From: Pseudoalteromonas citrea
GTDB lineage: Bacteria; Pseudomonadota; Gammaproteobacteria; Enterobacterales; Alteromonadaceae
Length of the DNA stretch: 64,000 nt
Reading direction: 5' to 3'
Assembly: GCF_000238375.3 (NCBI RefSeq)
Contig: NZ_AHBZ03000014.1
Location: 434,001-498,000, forward strand
The notes below the pieces were generated by a model, which saw only the letters and a list, made by a program, of their open reading frames with translations, had not been told where the DNA came from and ran no database searches. Positions 39,577 through 47,957 of the stretch are shown in pieces. Position numbers and translations under genes: made by a program. How positions within the stretch are numbered: the first letter of the stretch is position 1; every line of letters starts with the position of its first letter.

Positions 39577-40623
39577 ATGGGAATGACACTAAACGTATTG
39601 GAAAAAACACTCACTTATTTTCCAAAAAACAGCTCAAAAGTACTCGATATAGGGGCCCAACAAGTATTTGGCAATTTTTATCGTTCAAAAGAGTTTCAGC
39701 TTTCCCCACATGAATGCCCTACTGTTAATATTCCTGTTAAATCGGGAGTATATGCTCGAAATATTTATGAAGGTCTCGGGTTCACTTATAAAGCTATCGA
39801 TTTAAGTGGTGAAGACTACAGTATTAGTATTGATTTAAATTTTGATAGTTATCAGGAAGAGGATAGTTTTGATGTTGTAACCAACTTTGGAACGTCAGAA
39901 CATATTATAAATCAAGTTAATTGTTTCAAAGCAATGCATGACGCATGTGCTCAAAATGGGGTTATGATACACTCTCTGCCGTTTACCAGGTTCTTTGAGC
40001 ACGGTTTTTACAATTATAACCCTAACTTGTTTCTTTCATTAGCCCTTGCAAATAACTATGAAATTGAATACTTTGCCATTATTGAAGATAAAAATGGTGG
40101 CCGGATCCAAAGTATATTTCATGAATTAGATAGTTTTTACAGATATGAAGAGCTACCTCCTAAAGACTTACTTTTATATTGTGTTTTTAAAAAAACGACA
40201 GACGCGCCCTTTCAACTACCTCAACAAGAAAAGTATACTTCACTATCAATGAGGTATGCGCAGCAGAAAAACAATTTTTATGCTAATAGACTATTAGAAT
40301 TAAGCATTAGCTGGGCAGTTGATATTCAAAAGTTTTTATCCAGTGTACCTCAGCAACCTTTTGCTCTTTATGGTGGTGGTGAATTAAGCCAAAATATTCT
40401 ATCCATAGAACAATGTAGAAAAAACATACAGGTCATCATTGATGCCGACCAAAGTAAGCACGGAACTGAAATATATGGTATTCCAATAATATCCCCATCA
40501 GAGATACCGGAAAATATAAATCACATACACTTAACAATTGACATTCACTCGACCGTTATTGAGAGTTATCTAAAGCAATTTAGCTCTCAAAATTACAAGT
40601 TCAGCGGATACTTTACAGGGTAA
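39577..40623 (+). CDS. Methyltransferase-like protein with C-terminal Rossmann domain
   Basis: Two-part protein of 348 residues. The N-terminal half resembles SAM-dependent methyltransferases (VLDIGAQQVFG, YKAIDLSGED, SFDVVTNFGTSEHI), though the glycine motif is unusual. The C-terminal part (about 260-348) starts FALYGGGELSQNIL and ends in a Rossmann-like segment of the kind also seen in three other proteins of this operon. Start: a TTG at 39565 is possible, but GGAG six bases before the ATG at 39577 favours the latter. Sugar methylation is the likely role; substrate unknown. Confidence 0.75.
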   Translation: MGMTLNVLEKTLTYFPKNSSKVLDIGAQQVFGNFYRSKEFQLSPHECPTVNIPVKSGVYARNIYEGLGFTYKAIDLSGEDYSISIDLNFDSYQEEDSFDVVTNFGTSEHIINQVNCFKAMHDACAQNGVMIHSLPFTRFFEHGFYNYNPNLFLSLALANNYEIEYFAIIEDKNGGRIQSIFHELDSFYRYEELPPKDLLLYCVFKKTTDAPFQLPQQEKYTSLSMRYAQQKNNFYANRLLELSISWAVDIQKFLSSVPQQPFALYGGGELSQNILSIEQCRKNIQVIIDADQSKHGTEIYGIPIISPSEIPENINHIHLTIDIHSTVIESYLKQFSSQNYKFSGYFTG

Positions 40624-40628
40624 TACAC

Positions 40629-41291
40629 ATGCTAGGAAATGAGATCAACCTTTTGAAGAATTACCCTCAATCAAAAAGGGACACAAGAGGAAGAGCAAAA
40701 GTAATAACAGAGGTTGACAGAGAAATAGCACGCCAATATGGCAAAGATTTTTTTGATGGTGACCGTACTTATGGGTATGGCGGCTTTAGTTATATGCCAC
40801 GCTTCTGGCAACCGGTTGTTCCTGACATCCAGTCTCATTTTAATTTAACAAGCGACTGTTCATTGCTAGATGTGGGGTGCGCGAAAGGTTTTATGCTCTA
40901 CGATTTAATGCAGCATATACCAAATATGACGCTAACAGGCCTCGATATTTCAAAGTATGCCCTCGAGCATGCAAAACCAGAAGTCAAAGACTTGTTGCAG
41001 CTTGGTAATGCCAAAGCGCTACCATTTGAAGACAATAGTTTTGATGCCGTTATATCAATTAACACAATCCATAACCTTGATGAACGAGAGTGTGCTATCG
41101 CCTTGCAAGAAATTGAGCGCGTCAGTAAAGGAAAGTCGTTCATTACTGTGGATGCATACCGAAACGATGAAGAGAAAGAACGCATGCTTGAGTGGGCGTT
41201 AACAGCCAAAACGATAATGCATGTAGATGACTGGAAAGTCTTTTTTCGAGATCACGGCTACACAGGTGATTTCTATTGGTTTATACCATAA
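40629..41291 (+). CDS. Class I SAM-dependent methyltransferase
   Basis: Methyltransferase of the Methyltransf_11/25 type. SAM-binding motif I LLDVGCAKGFMLYDL (77-91), motif II LTGLDISKYAL, and post-motif LPFEDNSFDAVISINTIHNL. About 70 residues precede the core (FDGDRTYGYGGFSYMPRFW). The TAA overlaps the transketolase ATG by one base (TAATG). It probably methylates a sugar intermediate made by the operon. Confidence 0.87.
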   Translation: MLGNEINLLKNYPQSKRDTRGRAKVITEVDREIARQYGKDFFDGDRTYGYGGFSYMPRFWQPVVPDIQSHFNLTSDCSLLDVGCAKGFMLYDLMQHIPNMTLTGLDISKYALEHAKPEVKDLLQLGNAKALPFEDNSFDAVISINTIHNLDERECAIALQEIERVSKGKSFITVDAYRNDEEKERMLEWALTAKTIMHVDDWKVFFRDHGYTGDFYWFIP

Positions 41292-42091
41292 TGGATATTA
41301 CAACCATAAGCTCAAAAATGAGGCATACATTGTGTGACGTTTCGTCTAAAACAAAGACACCGCACCTAGGTAGTTGCCTTTCCGCAATAGATATTCTAGC
41401 GGTACTTTACTGGAAAGTAATGCGAATAGATCCTCAGCAGCCAAATGCGCGCGACAGAGATTATTTTTTACTCGGTAAAGGCCACGCTGCAAGTGCGCTA
41501 TATACAACTTTGGCCTATCGTGGCTTTTTCGATATTGAAGCTCTTTACGAGCACGGGAAAACCAACAGCCGCTTTGAAGAACACCCTGGGGTCAATGCGC
41601 CTTCAGGTGTAGAAACTGTGTCCGGCTCACTTGGTCATGCGTTGTCTTTAGCCGCTGGTATGGCACTGAGTTGTAAGTTACAAAACATGCCAAACCACTT
41701 CTACGTTCTCATGGGAGATGGTGAACTTAACGAGGGAACTATTTGGGAAGCTGCTATGTTTGCCGCTGGCAAGCAACTTGATAATTTAGTTGCCATTGTG
41801 GATTTCAATAAATTACAGGGTACAGGCGAAAGCTGCCAAATTATGCACTTAGAACCATTAGAAAAAAAGTGGTCAGCGTTTGGCTGGCACACTATTCGAC
41901 TAGATGGCCATGACCCTTGCGCTTTAGAGTTAGCACTTAAAGAAGCAAAGCTGATGTCTAAGCCTGTCTGTATTGTGGCTGATACAGTAAAAGGAAAAGG
42001 TATTTCATTTATGGAAAATGACAATAATTGGCATTACCGTATACCTAAATCTGATGAAGTAGATATGGCAAAGAAGGAGCTAGAACTTTAA
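41291..42091 (+). CDS. Transketolase N-terminal subunit
   Basis: Thiamine-diphosphate (pyrophosphate-binding) half of a split transketolase. The ThDP/metal motif GDGELNEG...NLVAIVDFNKLQG is intact, as are the active-site region GKGHAASALY and SGSLGHALSLAAGMA. The ATG at 41291 (overlapping the previous TAA) is used; the open frame reaches 15 bp further up. With the next gene it would transfer two-carbon ketol units, giving for example sedoheptulose-7-phosphate for the GmhA-like step. Housekeeping transketolases are single chains of about 660 residues, so this pair is pathway-specific. Confidence 0.93.
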   Translation: MDITTISSKMRHTLCDVSSKTKTPHLGSCLSAIDILAVLYWKVMRIDPQQPNARDRDYFLLGKGHAASALYTTLAYRGFFDIEALYEHGKTNSRFEEHPGVNAPSGVETVSGSLGHALSLAAGMALSCKLQNMPNHFYVLMGDGELNEGTIWEAAMFAAGKQLDNLVAIVDFNKLQGTGESCQIMHLEPLEKKWSAFGWHTIRLDGHDPCALELALKEAKLMSKPVCIVADTVKGKGISFMENDNNWHYRIPKSDEVDMAKKELEL

Positions 42092-43011
42092 TGAGAAATG
42101 CCTTTGCACGCGTATTAACAGAACTCGCAAAAGTTGATGAGAGCCTTATATTATATTATGCCGACATTGGTAACAGGCTCTTTAATCCATTGAAAGAGTT
42201 TGCAGCAGAGCGCACAATTAATGCTGGAATTGCCGAAGCTAACATGGCATCTATGGCTGCAGGCTCTGCGATGATGGGTCACAGACCATTTATTTATACT
42301 ATTACTCCATTTACTACCTCTCGTAATTTTGAACAAATTAAGATTGATATTGCTTATCAAAATCAGCCAGTGATCATTGTTGGCACCGGTTCGGGGCTCT
42401 CTTATGCTAATTTAGGCCCCACACATCATTCCTTTGAAGACATTGCATTAATGCGCAGTCTGCCAAATATGAATATCGTATGCCCTGCTGATGCTGAAGA
42501 ACTAGAGATTTTAATGCCACAACTTATTGCATTAAATAAGCCATGCTACTTCAGAATTGGTAAAAAGAATGAACCTAAAGTACATGATAACCAACCTGAT
42601 TTGAAATTTGGCCGCGCCTTTACAATGGAACAGGGAAGTGAATTAGCGATACTTGCAACCGGCACTATCATGCCATTAGCCCAAGCATTGTATCGTGATT
42701 TAAGAGCTCGCGGCATTTCCGTTGAACTAGTTAGTTACCATACAATTAAGCCTCTTGATACTGATTATTTAAATACCGCAAGCCAGCGCTTTAAACACAT
42801 AATCACCCTCGAAGAGCATAATGTGAACGGTGGCTTTGGCAGTGCCGTGTTAGAACATACTTCTACATTAACTGATATGCCTAAAATCCATCGTTTCGGT
42901 ATCCCAGACCACTTTATTGACCAAGTACATAACTGTGACGATGCCCGTCAAAAAGCTGGACTGACGGTTGAGAGCATGACCAATAAATTAGTCGAGAGAG
43001 GTGTTATATGA
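42091..43011 (+). CDS. Transketolase C-terminal subunit
   Basis: Pyrimidine-binding half plus C-terminal domain of the split transketolase. The catalytic Glu lies in NAGIAEANMASMAAG (contacts the aminopyrimidine), with GSGLSYANLGPTHHSFEDIA following and a C-terminal VSYHTIKPLD domain. It overlaps the N-terminal subunit gene by one base (TAATG) and the HAD gene by 4 bp, so the two subunits should be made in equal amounts. At 306 residues it has the usual size. Confidence 0.93.
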   Translation: MRNAFARVLTELAKVDESLILYYADIGNRLFNPLKEFAAERTINAGIAEANMASMAAGSAMMGHRPFIYTITPFTTSRNFEQIKIDIAYQNQPVIIVGTGSGLSYANLGPTHHSFEDIALMRSLPNMNIVCPADAEELEILMPQLIALNKPCYFRIGKKNEPKVHDNQPDLKFGRAFTMEQGSELAILATGTIMPLAQALYRDLRARGISVELVSYHTIKPLDTDYLNTASQRFKHIITLEEHNVNGGFGSAVLEHTSTLTDMPKIHRFGIPDHFIDQVHNCDDARQKAGLTVESMTNKLVERGVI

Positions 43012-43598
43012 TCATTGGAATTGATTTTGATAATACCATCGCAGATTATACTGGTGTGTTTCATAAGGTTGCACTAAAGTTGGGCTGGCTCCCCCCTCAT
43101 GTAGGCCAATCAAAAGCACAGGTAAAAGAGTATTTTATTACTCAAAATCAAGAACCCAAATGGACTGAACTTCAGGGGATTGTTTATGGTTCGCATATCA
43201 CATTAGCGCCAGCCTACAAGTATTGTCTAGATGTACTTAAGCACCTCAAACAGCAAGGCCATCAACTCATAATTATTTCGCATAAAACTAAATACCCAAT
43301 CATTGGCGAACCGATAGACTTACATCAGGCTGCTACTTACTGGTTAAAAGAGAAAGGTTTTACTGAATGTGCATCTGCTCCAATTGACATGAACAATGTG
43401 TACTTTAATGAAACAAAATTAGAAAAAGTGGAACGGATTAAACAGAGTAAATGTGATATTTTCATTGATGATCTTGAAGAGATACTAGCGCATAATCAAT
43501 TCCCTATACAGTGTAAAAAAATTCTTTTTTCTGACCAAGGCTCATCACTGTTTGACTGTATTAATACTTGGGCAGACTTAAACTCAAAAGTATGCTAA
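43008..43598 (+). CDS. HAD-superfamily phosphatase
   Basis: Phosphatase of the HAD fold. Motif I is DFDNTIADYTG (residues 5-15) with the catalytic Asp nucleophile, motif II lies in IIISHKTKYP, and motif IV is IFIDDLEEIL. Within this operon it could remove phosphate from a sugar phosphate (a GmhB-like step between the kinase and nucleotidyltransferase steps), but it is not a close GmhB match. Overlaps: 4 bp with transketolase C and 7 bp with the kinase gene. Confidence 0.83.
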   Translation: MIIGIDFDNTIADYTGVFHKVALKLGWLPPHVGQSKAQVKEYFITQNQEPKWTELQGIVYGSHITLAPAYKYCLDVLKHLKQQGHQLIIISHKTKYPIIGEPIDLHQAATYWLKEKGFTECASAPIDMNNVYFNETKLEKVERIKQSKCDIFIDDLEEILAHNQFPIQCKKILFSDQGSSLFDCINTWADLNSKVC

Positions 43599-44608
43599 AC
43601 ACTAATATTGAGTGCTTTCTAAAGCAACACCTAAGTGAATCATCTTGGCAAATTCAGACAATTTCTGCAGGTGCAAATAATCAAGTATGCAAGGTCGTAA
43701 CACCCGAGAATATATATTTATTAAAGTGCTTCGCACCGTCAAATTCTGCACAATATAAATTGCAGAATGAGTTTGTATTTACTCAAACATTATTCAATGC
43801 TGGTATAGACCGCGTATCTAAACCGCTCTGTTATGACAATAACTTGCTCATGGCTTTATATCAGTTTATCGAGGGACATCCGATCGCTAACATCACTGAT
43901 TGGCATATTAATGAAGCTACTCAGTTTATTATTCAATCTAACTCAATAACAGGTATTAAAGAGTCCTTAAACATAGCATCCGAAAGTCCTGATAGTCTTT
44001 ATGGGTTCATAGAAATAGTGCAAAAACGGCTCACTAACCTATCATCTGCAACAGTTTCTGAACGCCATGTAACGCCTTTAACAAACATTTTGACACAGGT
44101 TCAACAAAGGCTCGATGATCTAAAGCAGCAAACCAATAATGGCTGGCACCTCTCTATCGAAAGAAGTTGTGTTTCAGCCTCTGATTTTGGCTTTCATAAT
44201 GCTATTGAAGAACACCATCAAGTAACGTTTATAGACTTCGAATACGCAGGCATAGACACACCGTGGAAACTTATTTGTGATTTTTATGCGCAACCGGCTA
44301 TCCCAATTTCTTTATCTTATCTACCAAACTTGCTCGAACTAAGTATTTTTTCAACAGTAAAGGAACAATCTGCTAATTTTGCTGTTGTTTTTGAATTAAC
44401 CTTATTGAAGTGGACCCTAATAATGTTGAATGAATTCTTACCCCATGTTCAGGCTCGCAGAAAGTTTTCTTGGAATAACTCTTGCATTGAATCAATGGAA
44501 CAACAACTCTGTGAGGCACAAGAGAAACAACTCGCGAAGAGCGCTCAGTACTTATCTGAGATCCCAACAAGAGTTCTCAGTGTTAAAAAAAAATTAAGGG
44601 ACATGTAA
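43592..44608 (+). CDS. APH/choline-kinase-like phosphotransferase
   Basis: Small-molecule kinase of the aminoglycoside phosphotransferase fold. N-terminal lobe ANNQVCKV with the ATP-site Lys in YLLKCF; catalytic loop SDFGFHNAI (Asp and Asn positions present) and metal-binding IDFEYAGID. An ATG at 43592 overlaps the end of the HAD gene; the frame upstream to 43568 has only TTG. In surface-sugar loci such enzymes phosphorylate sugars or sugar-linked alcohols. Substrate is not evident. Confidence 0.82.
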   Translation: MLNTNIECFLKQHLSESSWQIQTISAGANNQVCKVVTPENIYLLKCFAPSNSAQYKLQNEFVFTQTLFNAGIDRVSKPLCYDNNLLMALYQFIEGHPIANITDWHINEATQFIIQSNSITGIKESLNIASESPDSLYGFIEIVQKRLTNLSSATVSERHVTPLTNILTQVQQRLDDLKQQTNNGWHLSIERSCVSASDFGFHNAIEEHHQVTFIDFEYAGIDTPWKLICDFYAQPAIPISLSYLPNLLELSIFSTVKEQSANFAVVFELTLLKWTLIMLNEFLPHVQARRKFSWNNSCIESMEQQLCEAQEKQLAKSAQYLSEIPTRVLSVKKKLRDM

Positions 44609-45652
44609 ATGAAAGCTGCTGTATTATTTGAAACTGGCAAACCACTAAAAATTATTGAAAATATTAAACTTCCAGAGCTAAATCGTGGACAAGTACAAGT
44701 AAAAATAATCTATAGTGGGCTATGCCATTCACAGTTAATGGAAGTCAGTGGAGGAAGAGGAGAAGATAAATATTTGCCTCATTTACTAGGTCACGAAGGC
44801 GTTGGTATCGTTGAGGCGATAGGCCAAGATGTTACTAAAGTACAACCCGGAGACAAAGTCGTTATTGGCTGGATAAAAGGTCAGGGTATCGATGCGCCTG
44901 GCGGGAAGTACCCCCACGATAATTATGTTATTAACTCTGGAGGGGCGACCACTCTTGCAGAACAAAGTATTGTCGCAGAAAACAGAGTCGTAAAGTTACC
45001 TCATCAATTCCCTGAAAAGCTCGCGATGTTACTTGGTTGTGCATTACCAACAGGGCTTGGCTTAGTATTCAATGAATTAAAACCTGAAAAAAACAAAACC
45101 ATTGCGATATTTGGGCTTGGTGGAGTGGGCATGAGTGCTTTATTAGCCGCCAAGTTATTTAACCCAACCAAACTCATAGCTGTTGATGTCACTGATGAGA
45201 AGCTTGAACTTGCAAAAGAGTTAGGTGCAACTGACATAATAAATGCCAGTAACCACGACCCCATCGCAGCAATCCTTGCATTGACTGATAATACTGGGGT
45301 TGATTACAGCATTGAAGCAGGTGGCACAACCCAAACGATTGAGCAAGCTTTCGAATCTGTGCGAGATGCCGGTGGGCAATGCATTTTCGCCTCTCATCCA
45401 AGCAATGAATTAAAGATTCAATTAGAGCCACATGCATTCCATCGAGGTAAGTCTATTCGTGGTAGTTGGGGTGGAGGCAGCAATCCAGATAAAGATATTC
45501 CCATGTTTGCCGATTTATATAATAACCAATCTCTAAACATTGCACCGCTTATTTCAAAAGAGTACGCTCTTGAAGAAATTAACGAAGCACTTCAAGATTT
45601 AGAGAATAAGTCAATCGTGAGAGCGTTAATTTGTTGTCATGCAGAAAAGTAA
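44609..45652 (+). CDS. Zinc-type alcohol dehydrogenase lacking the structural zinc loop
   Basis: Medium-chain dehydrogenase/reductase. Catalytic-zinc ligand region YSGLCHSQ, LGHEGVGIVE and GCALPTGLG; Rossmann motif IFGLGGVGMSALL. The loop that normally carries four Cys for structural zinc reads KYPHDNYVINSGG and has none, so only the catalytic zinc is likely bound. It starts directly at the end of the kinase gene (no gap). It may oxidise or reduce a sugar hydroxyl or a side-chain alcohol. Possibly no fixed role. Confidence 0.87.
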   Translation: MKAAVLFETGKPLKIIENIKLPELNRGQVQVKIIYSGLCHSQLMEVSGGRGEDKYLPHLLGHEGVGIVEAIGQDVTKVQPGDKVVIGWIKGQGIDAPGGKYPHDNYVINSGGATTLAEQSIVAENRVVKLPHQFPEKLAMLLGCALPTGLGLVFNELKPEKNKTIAIFGLGGVGMSALLAAKLFNPTKLIAVDVTDEKLELAKELGATDIINASNHDPIAAILALTDNTGVDYSIEAGGTTQTIEQAFESVRDAGGQCIFASHPSNELKIQLEPHAFHRGKSIRGSWGGGSNPDKDIPMFADLYNNQSLNIAPLISKEYALEEINEALQDLENKSIVRALICCHAEK

Positions 45653-45653
45653 T

Positions 45654-45844
45654 ATGCTAAATGAGCTGAATATTTCGGATCAGCCAGGCTATATTTCATA
45701 ATTTCTCATCTCAACAAAGTTTTAAAAATATTGGACAAATCAGGCTTACTACATTGCGATAAAACGTTGTCACAATTATTAAAGGCAAGCACTGAGGAAT
45801 ACTATTCACGGTTACAAACCATACTCAATAAGAATGGGTTTTAA
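45654..45844 (+). pseudogene. Possible frameshifted small gene
   Basis: Between the dehydrogenase and the radical SAM gene, an ATG right after the dehydrogenase stop opens MLNELNISDQPGYIS and halts at a TAA (45699). In another frame (offset by 2) an open stretch continues to 45844, encoding a helix-like peptide ending YYSRLQTILNKNGF. Joining them needs one small indel near 45695 and would give about 62 residues, filling the otherwise empty 181-bp gap. No family was recognised. A TTG start at 45731 could alternatively give a 37-residue peptide. Confidence 0.3.
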
Positions 45845-45854
45845 AGGGGTAAAT

Positions 45855-46883
45855 ATGAGTAATAATAACCTAGCTGCGGATTTTGATGTAGATACACCCA
45901 TCGATCACAATTACCATGTTGATACCAACGAAAAAATTGAACGTTGGGAGTCAACGTTACCAAAAGAGTATTGGGATTATAGAGAGGAATGGGAGAGCCA
46001 CCCAAAAAACCGTATTGTTCAACAGTTCCCCATTCACCTTGATATCGAAGCAACCAGCTCATGTAATTTAAAGTGTACAATGTGCCCGCGAACAGAAATG
46101 GAAGCTAATGGGACATTTTGGAAAGTAGAGAATTTTGATTTTGAGCTTTATAAAAAGTTAATTGATGAAGGTGTTACTAATGGCCTACGGTCAGTTAAAT
46201 ATAACTACCTCGGTGAGCCATTATTAAACCCAAAGCTATTTAAAATGATTGAGTATGCGAAAGAAAAAGGGGTTATTGATGTTATGTTTAATACCAATGC
46301 CACCTATCTATCAGAAAAAAATGCAGAAAAGCTCCTGAACTCAGGTATTGATAAATTATTCTTCTCTTTTGATTCACCAACCAAAGCACAATATGAAAAA
46401 ATTAGAGAAGGCGCTGAGTTTGAGGAAGTGCTTGGTAATATCAAGCGTTTTATTAGAATGCGTGATGAACGTGGCTCAATAAAGCCTTTTACTCGTGTTT
46501 CTATGGTGCTAATGAAAGAAAACCAAGACGAATGGCCCAAATTCAAAGCATTATTTGAACCGATTGTAGATGCCGTTGCTTATGTGGATTACCTAGATCA
46601 CGGAGATCAAAATAACAGCGAAATGACTTTAATTGACCTCACTGCAAGAGACAATAGATTCTGTTGCCCACAATTATGGCAACGCATGTTTGTTCATCCA
46701 GATGGTGTAGCCACGGTATGTTGTATTGATAGTAAGAGAGAACTGGTCGTCGGCAATGTACATGAACAAACCATCTCCGAAATTTGGCAAGGTGATAAAT
46801 ATAGTAAGCTAAGAAAGTTACATGCTGAAGGACGGTCTCATGAAATACCTGCATGTGCACGTTGTCCACTAGCCAAATATTGA
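45855..46883 (+). CDS. Radical SAM protein with SPASM domain
   Basis: Radical SAM enzyme with the 4Fe-4S motif CNLKCTMC (C70, C74, C77) and a C-terminal SPASM-type auxiliary cluster region (RFCCPQLWQ, VCCIDSK, CARCPLAKY). The ATG at 45855 has AAGGGG just upstream and is preferred to 45834. SPASM proteins modify peptides or sugars (dehydrogenation, epimerisation, amine chemistry). In this sugar operon a sugar-directed reaction is likely, but the substrate is unknown. The next gene starts 9 bp downstream. Confidence 0.87.
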   Translation: MSNNNLAADFDVDTPIDHNYHVDTNEKIERWESTLPKEYWDYREEWESHPKNRIVQQFPIHLDIEATSSCNLKCTMCPRTEMEANGTFWKVENFDFELYKKLIDEGVTNGLRSVKYNYLGEPLLNPKLFKMIEYAKEKGVIDVMFNTNATYLSEKNAEKLLNSGIDKLFFSFDSPTKAQYEKIREGAEFEEVLGNIKRFIRMRDERGSIKPFTRVSMVLMKENQDEWPKFKALFEPIVDAVAYVDYLDHGDQNNSEMTLIDLTARDNRFCCPQLWQRMFVHPDGVATVCCIDSKRELVVGNVHEQTISEIWQGDKYSKLRKLHAEGRSHEIPACARCPLAKY

Positions 46884-46892
46884 GGCATTTAA

Positions 46893-47957
46893 GTGTCAAA
46901 ACAAAATATTCAATGGCATAAATGCCTATTACTTACTAAACACTCAATTAGGGATGCCGTTAGGACGATCGATGAGAGTGGCTTGCAAATTGCGCTCATT
47001 GTAGATAACGAAAATACTTTGCTAGGTACCGTCACTGATGGGGATATTAGGAGAGCTTTACTTAAGGAGCTGCCGTTAGATGCTCCAATAAACCGAATCA
47101 TGCATACAACGCCACTGGTTGTCACTCCCCACATCAACCGGAGTCAAGTAGTGCACCTTATGAAGGTAAACAAAGTACACAAAGTGCCCATTGTAAATGA
47201 CGAACATCAAGTAATAGGCCTGCATATATGGGAAGACATTGAGCCATGTGACCCCGCTATTGAGGTCCCTTTTGTCATAATGGCTGGTGGTTTAGGAAGC
47301 AGGTTAAGACCTTATACAAATACATGCCCAAAGCCTATGTTAAAAGTTGCTGGTAAGCCTATGCTAGAGCATATTATTGAGCGAGCAAAGGAGGAAGGGT
47401 TTTCAACTTTTATTATTTCGATTAATTATTTAGGTGAGAAAATTAAGCAATATTTTGGCAAAGGCAAGCGCTGGAATATTAACATCGAATACTTAGAGGA
47501 GCAGGAGCCTTTAGGTACTGCCGGTGCGCTGGCCCAACTAAAATCAAGCCCTCATAAACAATTTGTTGTCACTAATGGCGATGTAATGTCTGATCTTCGC
47601 TTCAGTGATTTTCTCAACTTTCACATTGAAAATGGTGCGATCGCTACCATGGCAGTCAGAGCACACGAATGGCAGAACCCGTTCGGTGTCGTAGAAAATG
47701 ATGGTATTAACATTTTAGGTTTTAAAGAAAAGCCGATCATAAAATCACAAATTAATGCAGGCGTTTACGTATTAAATAAAGACGCAATCAATCACCTTTG
47801 TGACAATAAAGCGAGTGATATGCCACAATTGTTCACATCTTTGATGAAAAGTAATATGAAAACCATTGTATTTCCTATGCATGAAACTTGGGCTGATATC
47901 GGCAAGCCAGAAGATTTACATAAAATAAATAAAAGCAGCAAAATAACTAAACTATGA
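46893..47957 (+). CDS. CBS-domain sugar-phosphate nucleotidyltransferase (PtmE-like)
   Basis: Two CBS domains (about 10-115) precede a nucleotidyltransferase with signature VIMAGGLGSRLRPYTN and PKPMLKVAGKPML, then NGDVMSDL and a C-terminal ETWADIGKPEDL. The same CBS-transferase layout is found in PtmE, the glucosamine-1-phosphate guanylyltransferase of Campylobacter legionaminic acid synthesis. Start is GTG at 46893 preceded by GAGG. The stop overlaps the next gene by 4 bp. It probably makes an NDP-sugar for the pathway. Confidence 0.88.
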   Translation: MSKQNIQWHKCLLLTKHSIRDAVRTIDESGLQIALIVDNENTLLGTVTDGDIRRALLKELPLDAPINRIMHTTPLVVTPHINRSQVVHLMKVNKVHKVPIVNDEHQVIGLHIWEDIEPCDPAIEVPFVIMAGGLGSRLRPYTNTCPKPMLKVAGKPMLEHIIERAKEEGFSTFIISINYLGEKIKQYFGKGKRWNINIEYLEEQEPLGTAGALAQLKSSPHKQFVVTNGDVMSDLRFSDFLNFHIENGAIATMAVRAHEWQNPFGVVENDGINILGFKEKPIIKSQINAGVYVLNKDAINHLCDNKASDMPQLFTSLMKSNMKTIVFPMHETWADIGKPEDLHKINKSSKITKL

